The notes beneath the pieces are model-generated. The model was not told the DNA's origin. It saw only the letters and a program-made list of their open reading frames with translations, and did no database searches. A stretch of DNA of 64,000 nt, from the NCBI GenBank assembly GCA_918807975.1, contig OU964920.1:44607979-44671978 (forward strand), in the 5' to 3' direction. The position numbers and the translations under genes were made by a program. Numbering within the stretch: position 1 is the first letter of the stretch; each line of letters starts with the position of its first letter. Shown here piece after piece: positions 11,926 through 23,420 of the stretch. The stretch comes from Aplidium turbinatum. Its lineage: Eukaryota > Chordata > Ascidiacea > Aplousobranchia > Polyclinidae.

Positions 11926-12659
11926 GGTAGTGGCAGTGGCGGCTCGTGCCATGGGGCTGCAGGGCTGCAGCCCCCCCTGAAAGAAAGAGAAAAAAGGGAA
12001 GATATGTTTTCCTCTGTGTTTGTCCGACCCGATTACTTTTTTCACTTATGGATTGCGGATTGAAAATTAAAATATTTAAAAATTTGTTTGGAAACATGGC
12101 TTTGGGACAACATTCTTTGCAGCCCCAGATTTTGGATTTCAAGTGCTCTGATTGGCTAAAAAATATCCTTGAAGCTCCACCTCTTTTGGTATTTTACAGA
12201 ATACATAACAGCAATTTTTGAATCTGTTGGGGCTGCATGGAAAACAGCCCCCCCCCTAACCGAATAATTCTACAGACTTTTTAAAGTTAAGTTTTGTTTC
12301 GCAGAGTAGCGATGAGACATGACTGTAAATGTGATAGCTGTAGGATTAGGGTATTCAACAGGTTATAGGATGTACCGGTACTAGGGCAAGAAAACAACAG
12401 TGCTAGGACAAGAAACAATAGTGCTAGGACAAGAAACAATAACTTACACTGGATCTCGAACCTCAATCGTCTTAGGCTACTGTGTGACTGTGATGTGCAG
12501 TCTGACCATAAAAAGAGCTCAACACCTGCTCTCCTGGGCCACATCGAAACCTGCTTTTGCCTGAGGATGGGTTTCTTTTATGTCCGGTTTTCTTTATCCA
12601 TCCTATTATTGTTATTACAAAGTGGCTATTTTTACACACTTGTTGCCATAGTTACAATC

Positions 12660-12740
12660 AGGTGTTGCCAGAGTTAGGATTAAAGTTAGGTAGGGTTAAT
12701 TAAGGTAAGGGTTAGAGTTAGGAATAAGGTTAGGGTTTTG
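12660..12740 (+). repeat. Degenerate TTAGGG-like tract
   Basis: Repeated GTTAGG, TAGGGTTA and GTTAGGGTTTTG words over about 80 bp resemble the animal telomere repeat in degenerate form. Interstitial tracts like this are common, and the tract lies inside the hAT element. Confidence 0.4.
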
Positions 12741-12899
12741 ATCTTTGCCCAGTTTTGATCTTTGCATGTGACTCCATGCTGCTGAGGGTTGGTATAGTAT
12801 TTTCTAGGGCAAGGAACGATAATTGTTTCCACTCAGTGATCCGTCAGGAGTGATAGATAGTTAAGTTAGGTGCTTCACTAGTGTCTGCCCTCTAGGTCT

Positions 12900-13735
12900 A
12901 GTACCGGTATGCTGCAGAAATGCATCTACATGAATGATTTATCTTCTGAATTAAACGGTCTTTCTGTTGGCTGCTGCATTGGCAACTCCTGTCTTCAATC
13001 ATTTAATGTATGCTGAAGGCTTGTGTTGTTTTGCATCAAGTGTCAAGGGACTCCAGAAACTCATCAATGTTTGTCAAATGTATGTAGTTTCTCATGACAT
13101 TATATTTAATTGCAACAAAACTGTTGGTGTTTTATATAAAGCCTAGATGTTGAAATTTGGCTATAATCCGATCATATATAATACGGTATTTAAATAAAAA
13201 TCGTATCTGCTTTGAGACCCTTGAAATATATTGGAGTAATAATTAACGCTTCTACCTGATGATAAAGACATGAAACGACAATTACGGTCATTGTATTGTT
13301 CTGAAAACATGTTGAAAGCAAGGGTTCCAAACGTTTGATTGCTGTTAAAAATGTGTTGTTTCGTTCCTATTGTATGCCTTTATATGCCTGTCAACTATGG
13401 TGTAACTATCTTCTATCCAGTAGTAATCGCTTACGTGTTGGATACAATAATTGTTACAGAATGTTGTTTAATCTGCAGAGACGATGCAGCATCACCTCTG
13501 CATTCGTTGATAACAATATCACCATTTTTCAAGCTTTCATTTGTAAAAAATTATATCAGTTTGTAACCCGCTGTAACTTGTCTTCCAACCAATGGATATA
13601 TGAACTAATGCGAACAGACTGTTACACTCAATCTTTGTATTTGGTACATTACGACTCAGCTCTTCGGAGTTGAGTATCTGCTTTGTTTCTACTTTCATCT
13701 TGAGTCTGATGCAAATAAATAAAAAAAAAAATCAT
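12900..13735 (+). mobile_element. LINE 3' fragment inside hAT
   Basis: The plus strand reads MNDLSSELNGLSVGCCIGN, then YAEGLCCFASS (a decayed YADD block), then a C-terminal region at 13335-13673 (VKNVLFRSYCMPLYACQLW) ending in an A-rich tail near 13710-13730. It is the same family as the piece at 16.6-17.2 kb. It is broken and inactive. Confidence 0.75.
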
Positions 13736-13869
13736 ATATATATGGATACTCTTATTTTGACTCTGAATCTACCTTCATTTAAAAAAATTGACAATGATTT
13801 CATTTGTCTTAACAGGTTTATGCTATAATAATTTACACTTTAATTGGAACATTTTGCAATTTATATACA

Positions 13870-15959
13870 ATGGATAATTCTGTAATGCCATTGAAAAAAA
13901 TTAGGTTTTCCCAGTTGTCTCTGCAAGAAAAACTTAGCATCAAAGCACAAGGAAGACCCACTCCAAACCTTGACATTTCCCAATCATCCACCAGTAGAGG
14001 TAACCCTTATGCAAGGAAGTTTAACAGAAATGTGTATGATGATCATGACTGGCTGTGTGGCTGCAACAGTGAAAATGCTTTCTTTTGCTTTCCCTGTTTA
14101 CTGTTTGGTGGAGATCAAGAACATTCCTGGACCAAAGTAGGTGTGAAAGACCTGAAACATCTCAGTAGAAAGACAGAGAAGCATAGTAGATCAACTTTCC
14201 ACATGAACAATACTTTGAGTCTTTCAGTGCTTGGCAGAGTTAATATTGCTACACTTATAGATTCTGGATATCAACTCTCCATTACTAAACATAATGAAGA
14301 AGTAACGAAGAACAGAACAGTATTGTCAAAGATTATAGATTGTATAAAATTTTGTGGCAGATTTGAATTGCCATTAAGGGGACATGATGAAAGTCAAGGC
14401 TCAAAAAATCCTGGTGTGTTCATGAGGTTAATTGATTTTGCTTCCAATCTTGACTCACGCTTCCAAAATCATTTTAATTCTGCAAAGGTATTCAAAGGTA
14501 CATCCAAAACTATTCAAAATGAGCTTTTGGAAACGATTCTTGAGCTTTGCAAAAGCAAAATTAAAGAAGAAATATCACAGTCTGAATTTGTAGCAATCAT
14601 GTGTGATGAAACTACTGACATCTCAGAGAAGACACAGATGGTGATTGTACTACGGTATGAAAGTCATGGGAAGCCTGTTGAAAGATTTTGGGTTTTTTTT
14701 AATCCTGCTAACCAGACAGCAGAAGCTCTGTCTTCAATCCTATTTCAGGAACTTAAAGTTTTGCTTGGGAGCAATACATCCAAACTTGTAGCACAAACTT
14801 ATGATGGTGCTGCTGCTATGAGTGGTGCAAGAAATGGTGTGCAATCAAGAATCAAGCAAGTATATAGCAATGCACTGCACACTTTGTCCATTGTTATGCA
14901 CACCAGCTAAACTTGGTTATACAAAAAGCCACTTCGCAGAATACCAGTGTCAGAGTCTTTTTTAACAGTCTTTCGGGAATCCCAAGTTTTTTCTCCAAAT
15001 CTCCTCAAAGAATGGCTGCTTTGGACCAAGTTGCTCAAAGGCGTATTCCTCGCCCATCAGCAACACGATGGAATTTTAAAAGCAGGACGGTGAATGCTGT
15101 ATCGGAGGTAAAAGACGCACTTATAGAATGCTGCTCAACTTTGGAACAAAGCAACTCTTCGATGACTGGCTTTGCTGCTGCTGGTATAAAACGAATGCTC
15201 ATAGATCCAAAATTTGTGTTTTGGTTAGATTTCTTTTCGAAAATCATGCCTCATGTTGACATACTGTTTGCTCAGCTGCAGTCTGTGGAGCTTGAGTCAT
15301 TCAAAGTGCAGTGCTCTCTGGATAATTTTCTGTCAGCAATACAAAGAATAAGGGAAGGCATTGCTGCAGACAATGAGTCACCTTCACCCACACGGAGAAT
15401 GCCTGAATCCCAAATCATTGATGCTAAAGAAGTATGTGATGTTGTCTTAATGCAGTGTCAAGAAAGGTTCAAGTTCACCAATCATCTTGAAGCAAGCACT
15501 TTATTTAATTTGAAAAATGCTTCACAATATGCAAGACAGTTTCCAGAAAAAGCTTTAGAAAAATGTTGTGAAGCATACCCTATGTTAATCAAAGACAAGC
15601 TCAAACCGGAGCTGTCTGTTCTCTATTCTAGAAATGACATGCATTCAGTGAGTGGACTTGTGCAGCTGCTTTCGTTGCTAAACCTGGAAGGAATGCAATC
15701 AACTTTTTCTGAAGTAATAAAGCTAGCTAAAATTCTACTTACCACTCCAATGTCAACAGCAGAACCAGAACGTTGCTTTTCATCACTGAAAAGGATTAAA
15801 ACCTTTTCCCGCAGCACCATGTGTACTGAAAGACTTTCTGCATTAGCCATGGTGTCAATAGAAAATCGCTTAATAACTGAAACCAAAGATTTCAACGAGA
15901 GGGTAATTGACCATTTTGCCATGGCAAAAAGTCGCCGAATGGAATTCATCTATAAATAA
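13870..15959 (+). pseudogene. hAT transposase, ZMYM1-like (DUF4371), one frameshift
   Basis: The N-terminal part has a TTF-type zinc finger (WLCGCNSENAFFCFPC, residues about 61-76). It continues into a DUF4371/RNase H-like core with MCDETTD (about 244-250) and TYDGAAAMSG (about 313-322). Around 14883-14912 a net frame change produces a stop; the next frame continues with FVHCYAHQLNLV and runs to the hAT dimerisation block AEPERCFSSLKRIKT near the C-terminus (stop at 15957-15959). At about 700 codons the length is normal for the family, and the damage is limited to this one site. Cut-and-paste transposition would be its role if intact. Confidence 0.9.
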
Positions 15960-16559
15960 AGGTCCGCTGTCCTTTATATGTGATGCTCAGTAATGTGTAG
16001 CAAAGAGTAAATGTGGCACCTATGGCTTGAGCGAGATCAATGGTTATAATTACAATATGTGTGTGTGTATTTGTTTGTTTTTGTAATGTTAGGTTCAGTC
16101 GTGTTCTCATTGCTTTAAGAATTGGCGCTCCAATTGTTTCTGGAATGAGGAGGCGACTGATTCTTAACTAATTCATCTACTTGTTTTAAAGTGTCAGGTT
16201 TGGTGGCCGTGCTTAACTATATTTATCGATGCATATACCGCAATATTAGATCCTTTCATGCACGTCTTAAACCATTAAGGTTTTGCCACCTTTTCCTTTT
16301 GTTGGTTTTGTTACTGTATTTCTTTTTTACAATATCATTTCTTTTGCATTCTGACAAAGAAAAATAATTTGAATTGAACTGAATTATACTTGCCATCCAG
16401 TGGGCATTTACACTTGTGATAGAATTGAGATTTTGTCTTTGTCCTTCTGTATTGTGATACATGCAGGGTTGCTAGCTGGCTTCAGCTGGCAAAAGATAAT
16501 TTTTGTAGGAAAGAATAAAAAATGTTAACTTCCAAGCATTTTTAGTTCTGGAGCAGTGG

Positions 16560-17240
16560 GTGCATACATGCAGGGTGCTCCAAAAAAGATGTAGCTACGG
16601 TTATACTACATGTATACTGCAATATACTGTGTGTGTGCGAAGATTATGTACTTTGTAATGAGATCGTTTTTAACTGCAAAAAGTCGTTTGCTATGTATTT
16701 TCTAACTAATCACTTAAAGTTAAATTTAAATCCAATTTCACGGCTCAACGGAAGTCAAATCAAATCTGTAGATAGCGTCAGATACTTGGGTGTATTTCTT
16801 GACACGGCAATGTGTGATGACAAGGATATAAACCGACAAGTACGATCATTATACTGTTTTACCAATAAATTAAAATTTTACAAGAGCTCCAGTGAAGTTA
16901 AAAATGTTCTCTTCCGTTCATATTGTACCCCAATGTATGCATGTCACCATGGGAAAATTATCACCAACGTGAATTAATCGCTTGCGTGTTGCATTCAATA
17001 ATGCATTTAGAATTATTCACCATTTGCCCAAACATTATAGCGTAGGCTACGTGAACATCAAGTCTTGTGTAACATTGTATGTCATATAACATTTGATGCA
17101 TTACAACGGAAAAGGGCCTTTTTTTTGTTGGGTAATGTGAATCATCGTCAAACTCTATTGTTGATTCCCTGATAAGGTATGACTGCTATCGTAACTCAAA
17201 CTACCTCCTTCATTATAATACCACTATGTAGGCTATGCCG
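16560..17240 (+). mobile_element. LINE 3' fragment inside hAT, second copy
   Basis: The plus strand reads SVRYLGVFLDTAMCDDKDIN and VKNVLFRSYCTPMYACHH, typical of the region after the LINE reverse transcriptase active site. Further decayed coding sequence follows to about 17230. It is the same family as 12900-13735. Confidence 0.7.
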
Positions 17241-17926
17241 TTACCTAGCCTTGATGGCTGCTATGGCACAGCAGTGATATCAACATTCATCGATTGATAA
17301 AGTTTAAATTTCTTTTTATAGTTGGGTGTTTGAACAGATTAAGTATGATATTTCATTTTGAATATTGATTTTTGTTTCGCATGTTTAATTTGTGTGATAT
17401 GGATCGCATGATCTGAAATGGACGCTTGATTAATAAATTAATTGCTTACTTCAGCGTCATTCCTGTGAATGTACTTCTGTTTGTCTTTTGTTTCTGTGTA
17501 TTTTTTTGTGTGGATCGTATGTGGACAATCGTGTCCGATGCCGGCGATCGACAATAAATATTTGCAGACAACAAACTGAGCGAACTATTGAGAAAACGAC
17601 GAAGTGCATAGAACATAGTTTGATTTGTATTTAGCACTGATTTTGAATATAAAAATTTGAAATATTAGTATTTTTCAAGCTCTACAGCAGCATTTTTGAC
17701 TGTTATTCCACTCCCAAATTTCTTTTGAAAATGCTCTCAAAATGCACCAAATTAAATGTAATTGTAAAAAATTTTCTGGGGGAGGCCCCCCAGACCCCCC
17801 GCCGTGGGTGTCGCCTTCGGCGACACGCCCGCAAGGTTCGCCTGATATCGCCCTCCAACAATTCTTGGATATGCTGTCTTGCAGCCCCCCCAATTCAGGA
17901 GGCCACCAGCCGCCACTGGGTAGTGG

Positions 17927-18540
17927 TACAGTGAAATTACAGTGAATGGTGAAGGAGGTGAACTGTAAATGTTAAAAATTTGTTGCTGTTGACGTCCACT
18001 CTTAACCATATAATATCTGAGTCCCAAAGGAATTGTTCGACCAAACTCCAGTTCAGCTTCTCATCAACAAATGATTAGAATTGATCTAACTACTCAGTAA
18101 CTTGGAATCACTAGCTTGTGTGCGCTGTACCAGTGGGTCTTCTGGAGAATTATGACAAGGGCTGTTTGTTGTTGAGCAATTTTTTATTCGATGTTGATTT
18201 TATTTTGTTGTCGTTAACTTGATTTTAAAAAGTAACAGGACTTCACTACGAAGAGGTTGACAACATGGGTCACTTTATGACAGCATTAATCAATCTTTAC
18301 TGATTTCACGTGCGGATCGTCTAACGCCGTAATAGTATTTCCATTTGCCATGCCGAATGGAACATTGTAAATTACTCCACATGCTTCAGGTGGTCTCTTA
18401 GTGTGGGCGGCGATAAGGATGTTGATGGTGTTTCCATCATTTAATGTATTCGTTTTGAAAATAATATCCACTTGGCTTGGATTTGCACTTACGAGAAGTC
18501 CTCTATCATGCATCGCAGAACACGATATTTAAGGACCTAT
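17927..18540 (-). mobile_element. LINE-B, ORF1 end and endonuclease start
   Basis: The minus strand from 18027 reads IYSSPPSPFTVISLYHYP, which continues into the endonuclease block found beyond the hAT element at 11925. Further upstream (18513-18286) a 75-codon frame, with PPEACGVIYNVPFGM, resembles the RNA-binding end of a LINE ORF1. That assignment is less sure. Confidence 0.6.
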
Positions 18541-18899
18541 TAGATGTTGGAGACATCTGTAAATAGCTGAAAAATAAATTATATGTTTGGGGGTTGCATC
18601 TCGTATTCATTTAATTTAAGCAAAGGCCTAACTGAAGTAGTAATAACATTTTTTTGTGATTGCCTTCTATGTCACGATCTTCCTCGGACTTCATCCGCTT
18701 TCGTTTCAGAAACGGAGTCTTGTTCTTGTTTTCTATGTCGTTTATTTCCAGTTTGGTTGGATTAATTGACTATTCAATTACAAATGAACAACACAAACTC
18801 GTGTTTAAAACTCGACAGTCTACTCTGTCACACAACAGCACAAGTTCCGAAAATTCTTTTCAAAACCAATTCTACAATAATAATATTGTTGACGTGGCT

Positions 18900-19148
18900 T
18901 TCGTGGCTATACTAACCTTCATGCAAATTTAAACCAGTTTACTGCTTTTAGTTGTGATTCTATGAACGTCCGTAATTATATCTTGTGTCACAGGTTTCTG
19001 GACTTTACAAATATGCGAAACTAGCAGAATTGAATTTAAAAGAAACTTACAATTTTATTTTCCGTTTGAACTATGTTCCTTTATGTTGTTGTTATCTAAA
19101 AATACTACCATACATTTATTTTAGTAAAGTACAAATAATTATATTAAG
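18900..19148 (+). repeat. Duplicated intron module preceding exon B2
   Basis: The same text as at 6.28-7.01 kb and 39.95-40.18 kb ('tttaaaccagtttactgc', 'tatgaacgtccgtaatta', 'tatgcgaaactagc') leads directly into exon B2. Confidence 0.7.
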
Positions 19149-19328
19149 GAATCGATTCAATCTATTCCTGACAATGCCGATTTTGAAACGTCTGACCAGT
19201 CAACAAGTGATGAACCAAACCAAAAACTTGATACAATAGATCCGGAACATGCCAAGGAATTCCAAACAACCATACAAGAAGACGATACCATTCAAACGAC
19301 GTTGCCAATTCAGAGCACACAAAAAGAG
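19149..19328 (+). CDS. Type B internal exon, copy 2 (60 codons)
   Basis: Sixty codons in phase 0, with an ATTAAG acceptor and a GAG|GTAAAA donor. The peptide (PDNADFETSDQSTSDEPNQK, DPEHAKEFQTTIQEDD) differs from copy 1 at only a few residues. The downstream intron also matches copies 7 and 8 for about 60 bp. It is open throughout. The nearest downstream exon is type A copy 2 at 21600, which is also in phase 0. Confidence 0.6.
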
Positions 19329-20195
19329 GTAAAATAACTTCAGTTTGGTAAAGAAACAGGTCACTGTTGTTGCAACTGAAAGAAAGCAGTTTTTTTGGCA
19401 AGTTGATTTTTGGACGTGGGTCAAGTCGACACTAGCACTTTGTGCTCATGTTGTAGTATCCCGCTCGGTGGATGGCTGAGTTTTATCGTTAACCTACCAG
19501 TTTAGCCTGACTCTCACCACAAGTATAAACTACAGTCAGCATAAAATGTTGTAATATGAAAGAAAATAGTTAACAAGTCGCAAACAGCATAATTTTAACA
19601 GAAACTGACCAATAGGAAGCAATTTAAACTAAAGTTTACTTACCACCATCGCGCTACCTGACACCACATAAAAGGAAACAGCTAGACACCAACCACGAAG
19701 TGGTGCGCATTACTGTCACATCGCTTCGGGAAAAAATAATAGTAAATGGAAAAGGGGTAAAACATAAAATGAAAGCAATCGTCCTCAACATATGTAACTC
19801 AAAAACTTCGCAAGATAAATCAAAAATTTGATAAACTGCAGATAATTTATTTGGCAACGTGACATTGGAAACCTTCTGGAATTTGTTTAAAAGCACAACT
19901 TGAAGGTACAAAATATTTCATGCTGGTGATATTTATAATTTCAACTTGAGAAATCGTTTTATTGTGTGTCATTTAATTAGGCTTGAACGCTAACTCTTTT
20001 TTTAGTACGATTTTAATCTTTCACGTAAATGAAATCGTTGTTAGCGTCCCATTTGCGTTGCGTTTGCTTGTTGTTTTTCCCGACCCGTAGTAATCATCTT
20101 TTCAACGTTCGTAACTAAATCTTAGTGTAATTTACAGTTGCTATTAAATCACTGAACAAAAGTTTTCATGTAATTTTTGAGCCACACGTTGTAGA
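19329..20195. other. Intron-like stretch, nothing recognised
   Basis: AT-rich sequence. Short minus-strand frames show no motif. Confidence 0.4.
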
Positions 20196-21450
20196 TTACA
20201 CTTTTTCAAATGTACTTGTCGTCGTCGTGAGAGCCTCTGGGGACCAGGATCCATCCTTTACACGGTACGATGTTCTCGGACTACAGAGGAAGGCTACTAG
20301 AGAGCAGCCAGTCTTTGGTTTCATCATCCATGACGTGGAACCTTCCACTCCGTTAGGTGGCTTGAAGATGGTACAGTCATTGATGGTGTGGTCTGCGATC
20401 TGTTCCTCGGCACCACATTCACAGGAGGAAGAAGAAGCCATTCCCTATTGGTGCATGGTTAAGCGGAAAAGCCCGACGCCCTTACAGAAAAGGTTGAGGC
20501 GCACCCATACCTGACTTTGTAGGGTCAGGCCAATGGGGCGTATGTCAGCATCGGAAATGAACAAATGGAGTCTGGCGGTAATTGATTTATATTCTTAATT
20601 TCATTTATGGTCCTCACAAGTAGCCGCAGAGATGTTTTGTTCATCAGCTTCGTTGATCAGAAGTTGTGCAGCTGGCACAAAGGGTGTCTTGATTTCAGTC
20701 GACGGGGGTGATCTTGTGGTACGTCTACCAGTGCCCGTCTAAGCTCCAGTGCCCGTCTACCGAGGGACAGAATGCAAGGCTTCTTCGCGACGAAGCTCAG
20801 CAGGTTGGATGCCAGCAAGGATGGGGATTTTGTTCAATGGTTCCTGACGCAGGCATCCGTTCACTGTGCACAGGGCACTGTTTATGGCAGTGTCGATGTT
20901 ATGGCAGTGATCACTGCTTTACCAAACAAGTGCACAGTACTCTGCAGAAGAGTAAACAAGGGCTAAGGCTGCTATACGCAAAGTGTCAGCCCTTGCCCCC
21001 AGCTGGAGCCTGCCAGGAGCTTGAGTAGCGTAACGCGAAATGTCAGTTTTGTGCGCAGCGACACCAAATGGTGGCGGTATGTGAGCGATCTTTCCAATAT
21101 CTCCCCAAGATATTTTGGTTCGGGGCAGAAGGTCAGAGGTTTTCATTTGTTCTGAATGTGTAGCTCACGATCAGCTACCGGATTGTGGAGATGGAAAGCT
21201 GCTGCCACAGTTTTGGTTTCGCAGAGTTTCAGTCGCCAGTTCTGGAGATAAGCTGAAAGGGTTTTAATATCCTGTCTCAAGATGTCTTCTAGATTTTCTC
21301 ACGACTTTGTGGAATGGAAAATTGCCAGGTCTTCTGCATAAGCGTAGTTTGCGGAGAGCGCTTGGGAGGTCGTAGGTGAAGACGTTGAAAAGAAGTGGAG
21401 GCAGGACCAATCACTGTGGGACACGGTTTTTCAGACGTCTCAGTCTGTTT
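20196..21450 (-). mobile_element. Jockey/I-like LINE fragment, 3' half
   Basis: On the minus strand, pieces of the reverse transcriptase (21534-21289) and of the C-terminal region (21146-20919, LRIAALALVYSSAEYCALVW) are followed by the Cys block CECGAEEQIADHTINDC at 20441-20196. The family is that of the LINE at 7.9-11.0 kb. Many breaks are present. Confidence 0.75.
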
Positions 21451-21472
21451 CGCTGTCAGTTGTACATACATA

Positions 21473-21540
21473 TATATTCTATTTAAATAAGGACCTTCTG
21501 GTGATCCTCTTTTTAGTGTGAAACAGGCTGTCAAGGGTTT
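21473..21540 (-). repeat. Terminal motif of short repeat family
   Basis: Contains TTAAATAAGGACCTTCTGG and GTGAAACAGGCTGTCAAGGG, an inverted match to 30296-30355. Confidence 0.5.
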
Positions 21541-21599
21541 AGACAGTAATAACTATTTGATTGCATTTATATATGTATCATTTTTTTTATCAGTTCCAG

Positions 21600-21788
21600 A
21601 AACGTTCTCAGAGCGAGATTTTCGTAAGTCCTGAAAAAGTGGAAGAAAGCATTGAAGAAGCTATAAACTTTTTCAAAGCACAAGCAGAAAAGATTGACAG
21701 AGAAGTTGTTAAACCATTCTTTGAACCACTAAAGCACTTTCTACATCAAACTTGCTCTCATTTTATAAACCAAGAAAGAATCCAGACA
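21600..21788 (+). CDS. Type A internal exon, copy 2 (63 codons)
   Basis: Sixty-three codons in phase 0, bounded by a TTCCAG acceptor (or TATCAG, two codons earlier) and an ACA|GTAAGA donor. The peptide begins KRSQSEIFVSPEKVEESIEE and ends LHQTCSHFINQERIQT. Compared with copy 1 at 5059 the changes are mostly substitutions, with charge and helix pattern kept. Downstream intron sequence is also duplicated (5.25-5.6 versus 21.8-22.2 kb). Function is unknown; a helical protein-interaction or oligomerisation segment is an inference. Confidence 0.65.
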
Positions 21789-22215
21789 GTAAGATGGTTC
21801 GTTCTACTGTACATTTGTATTGACGTAATATTTAAAGCTTACTTCAGTAAACATATTATTTTTTCGCATGTTTTTGTTTGTATCCTGATGAATTTCTTAA
21901 TGCCACAAAGGTTGCTATTTTTAAATAGTATAACAGCTACTGTACTAATCACTAAAAGCCTTATCAGACTATATTCCTCTTATCGGGATAATAAAAAGGT
22001 TTTTATTCTAATTTCCATCAAGGTTATGTGACCGTGCCATATTTTTAAGCTGATTTCACGTTTCAGTATTAGGCACGTTACAACGTTCGCGTTTTAAGAA
22101 CCTTCTGATGATCCCAATTAAGGTGAAACAGCCTGCTGAAAGTTTTAAGGACAGTAAGTAGTAGCTATACTTGATGTAATTAGCTTTGCTTGGCCTTACT
22201 GCTTAGCATTGAGCA
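21789..22215 (+). repeat. Duplicated intron downstream of exon A2
   Basis: Closely parallels 5248-5660, including the inverted CCTTCTGATGATCCC...GTGAAACAGCCT motif at about 22099-22133. It shows that exon A and its downstream intron were copied together. Confidence 0.65.
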
Positions 22216-22959
22216 TTTCGTTGTTTGTTTTTGTTTAAATTGTACAGTACAACATGTAGTTAACATAGTAATTGTCCATGTCAGTTTTAGTAAAATTACA
22301 GAAAACGGTGTCCTCAGCGCAATCTAAATTCTAAATAATTGTTCACCAAGTAGGGAGATTGGGGACCAATGAGGCGCCTGACCAGTGAGACACTGCCTTT
22401 TCTTGAACCATGATGAACATAACTGAATGAACCAAACTGAAATAACTGAACTGAACTGTTGCATGTGGAACCGAGATACTAGTCAGTAGTCAATGTCGTT
22501 CACTTTAGATTGATGGCAAAAAATTTTTTTCTGTAATTGTAGCATGACATCTAAAGCGATTTTTCACTTTTTGAAATAAGCAGAAATGGTCAGATTTCTT
22601 TTGTGGTTTTGATTTAGTAGTAAATTTGTAGAAAGTAGTTTTTAGATTGGTTTAGTCTTAATAACTTGTACTTTGCAAAAACTGTGAAGTTATTTTTTTA
22701 CAAGTTTTAGATGAGGAAAAATATTTCAAAAAGACTATCATCAGGTACGTGTGAGACCTTTTGTTCAAGAAACTATGTGACATTGTAACACACGGTATAT
22801 AACGTGTAGCCTGCGTATGCAACATATAAATTCTAACACAGTATGATGGTGTTGACAAATCTCATGTCTTAAAAGAGTCGTAGGACATGTAAAAAATTTT
22901 ATTATGTATTTTATTGTGTCTTTAGTGGTGTTTATTTTGTAAAGCTTTGTTTGAGAGTT
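22216..22959. other. Nothing recognised
   Basis: AT-rich intronic or intergenic sequence without a supported gene or a repeat with clear ends. Confidence 0.4.
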
Positions 22960-23420
22960 TGCTTTGTTGAACCATAGAGATATAAAACAGAGTAACCTTA
23001 GCGGGTTTAACATACTTTTTTACACATAAAAAATAAACACTTTTACACTCAACCGGCAGTTATTCGCCTGTAGCTCATCGTTCCTTTTGTGTGTGTTCTA
23101 ATTGTTTGTCCAATGCCTGCAGTTTGCACCTGATATGTTCTGTTTCCCACAGTATAATTTACTCGTAATCATTCTTGTATCATTTCTTCAGTTTTTGCTT
23201 TTCAGTCCAGAGTGTCGCTACAGTTATAGTGCAAAGTCAAATTTATCTTACGATTTTTCATTTTATGTATATTGCAGATTTAATTCGTGATGAGGACACA
23301 CGTACCTGTCGAAAACGTTTGAGTTCATTTTAATTATGTTGTATTTTTGTGTGTAAAAAAGTATGTTAAACCTGCTAAGGTTACTCTGTATTATTTCTCT
23401 TTATTTTGTAAGTTTGAGAG
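22960..23420 (+). mobile_element. Penelope-like element tail with inverted ends
   Basis: A plus-strand Penelope 3' segment ('cggcagttattcgcctgtagctc' onward) is enclosed by two opposed copies of the terminal text ('gaaccatagaga.ataaaac' at 22974 and its inverse near 23340-23400). A decayed hammerhead-like box lies at about 23286-23320. It is a short, 5'-truncated fossil. Confidence 0.7.

Larger units (their letters stand above)
11934..17918 (+). mobile_element. hAT element (Tip100/ZMYM-like), 6.0 kb, whole ends
   Basis: Terminal inverted repeats begin CAGTGGCGGCT and end AGCCGCCACTG. Both sides carry a perfect 8-bp duplication, GGTAGTGG (11926-11933 and 17919-17926). G/C-rich subterminal blocks lie near 11950-11985 and 17780-17890. 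The transposase gene sits in the middle, and two LINE fragments have entered the element. The insertion site is the endonuclease region of LINE-B. Confidence 0.9.

Noticed and set aside
12660-12740. Telomere
   Set aside because: Short, degenerate and inside a transposon, so it is at most an interstitial relic.
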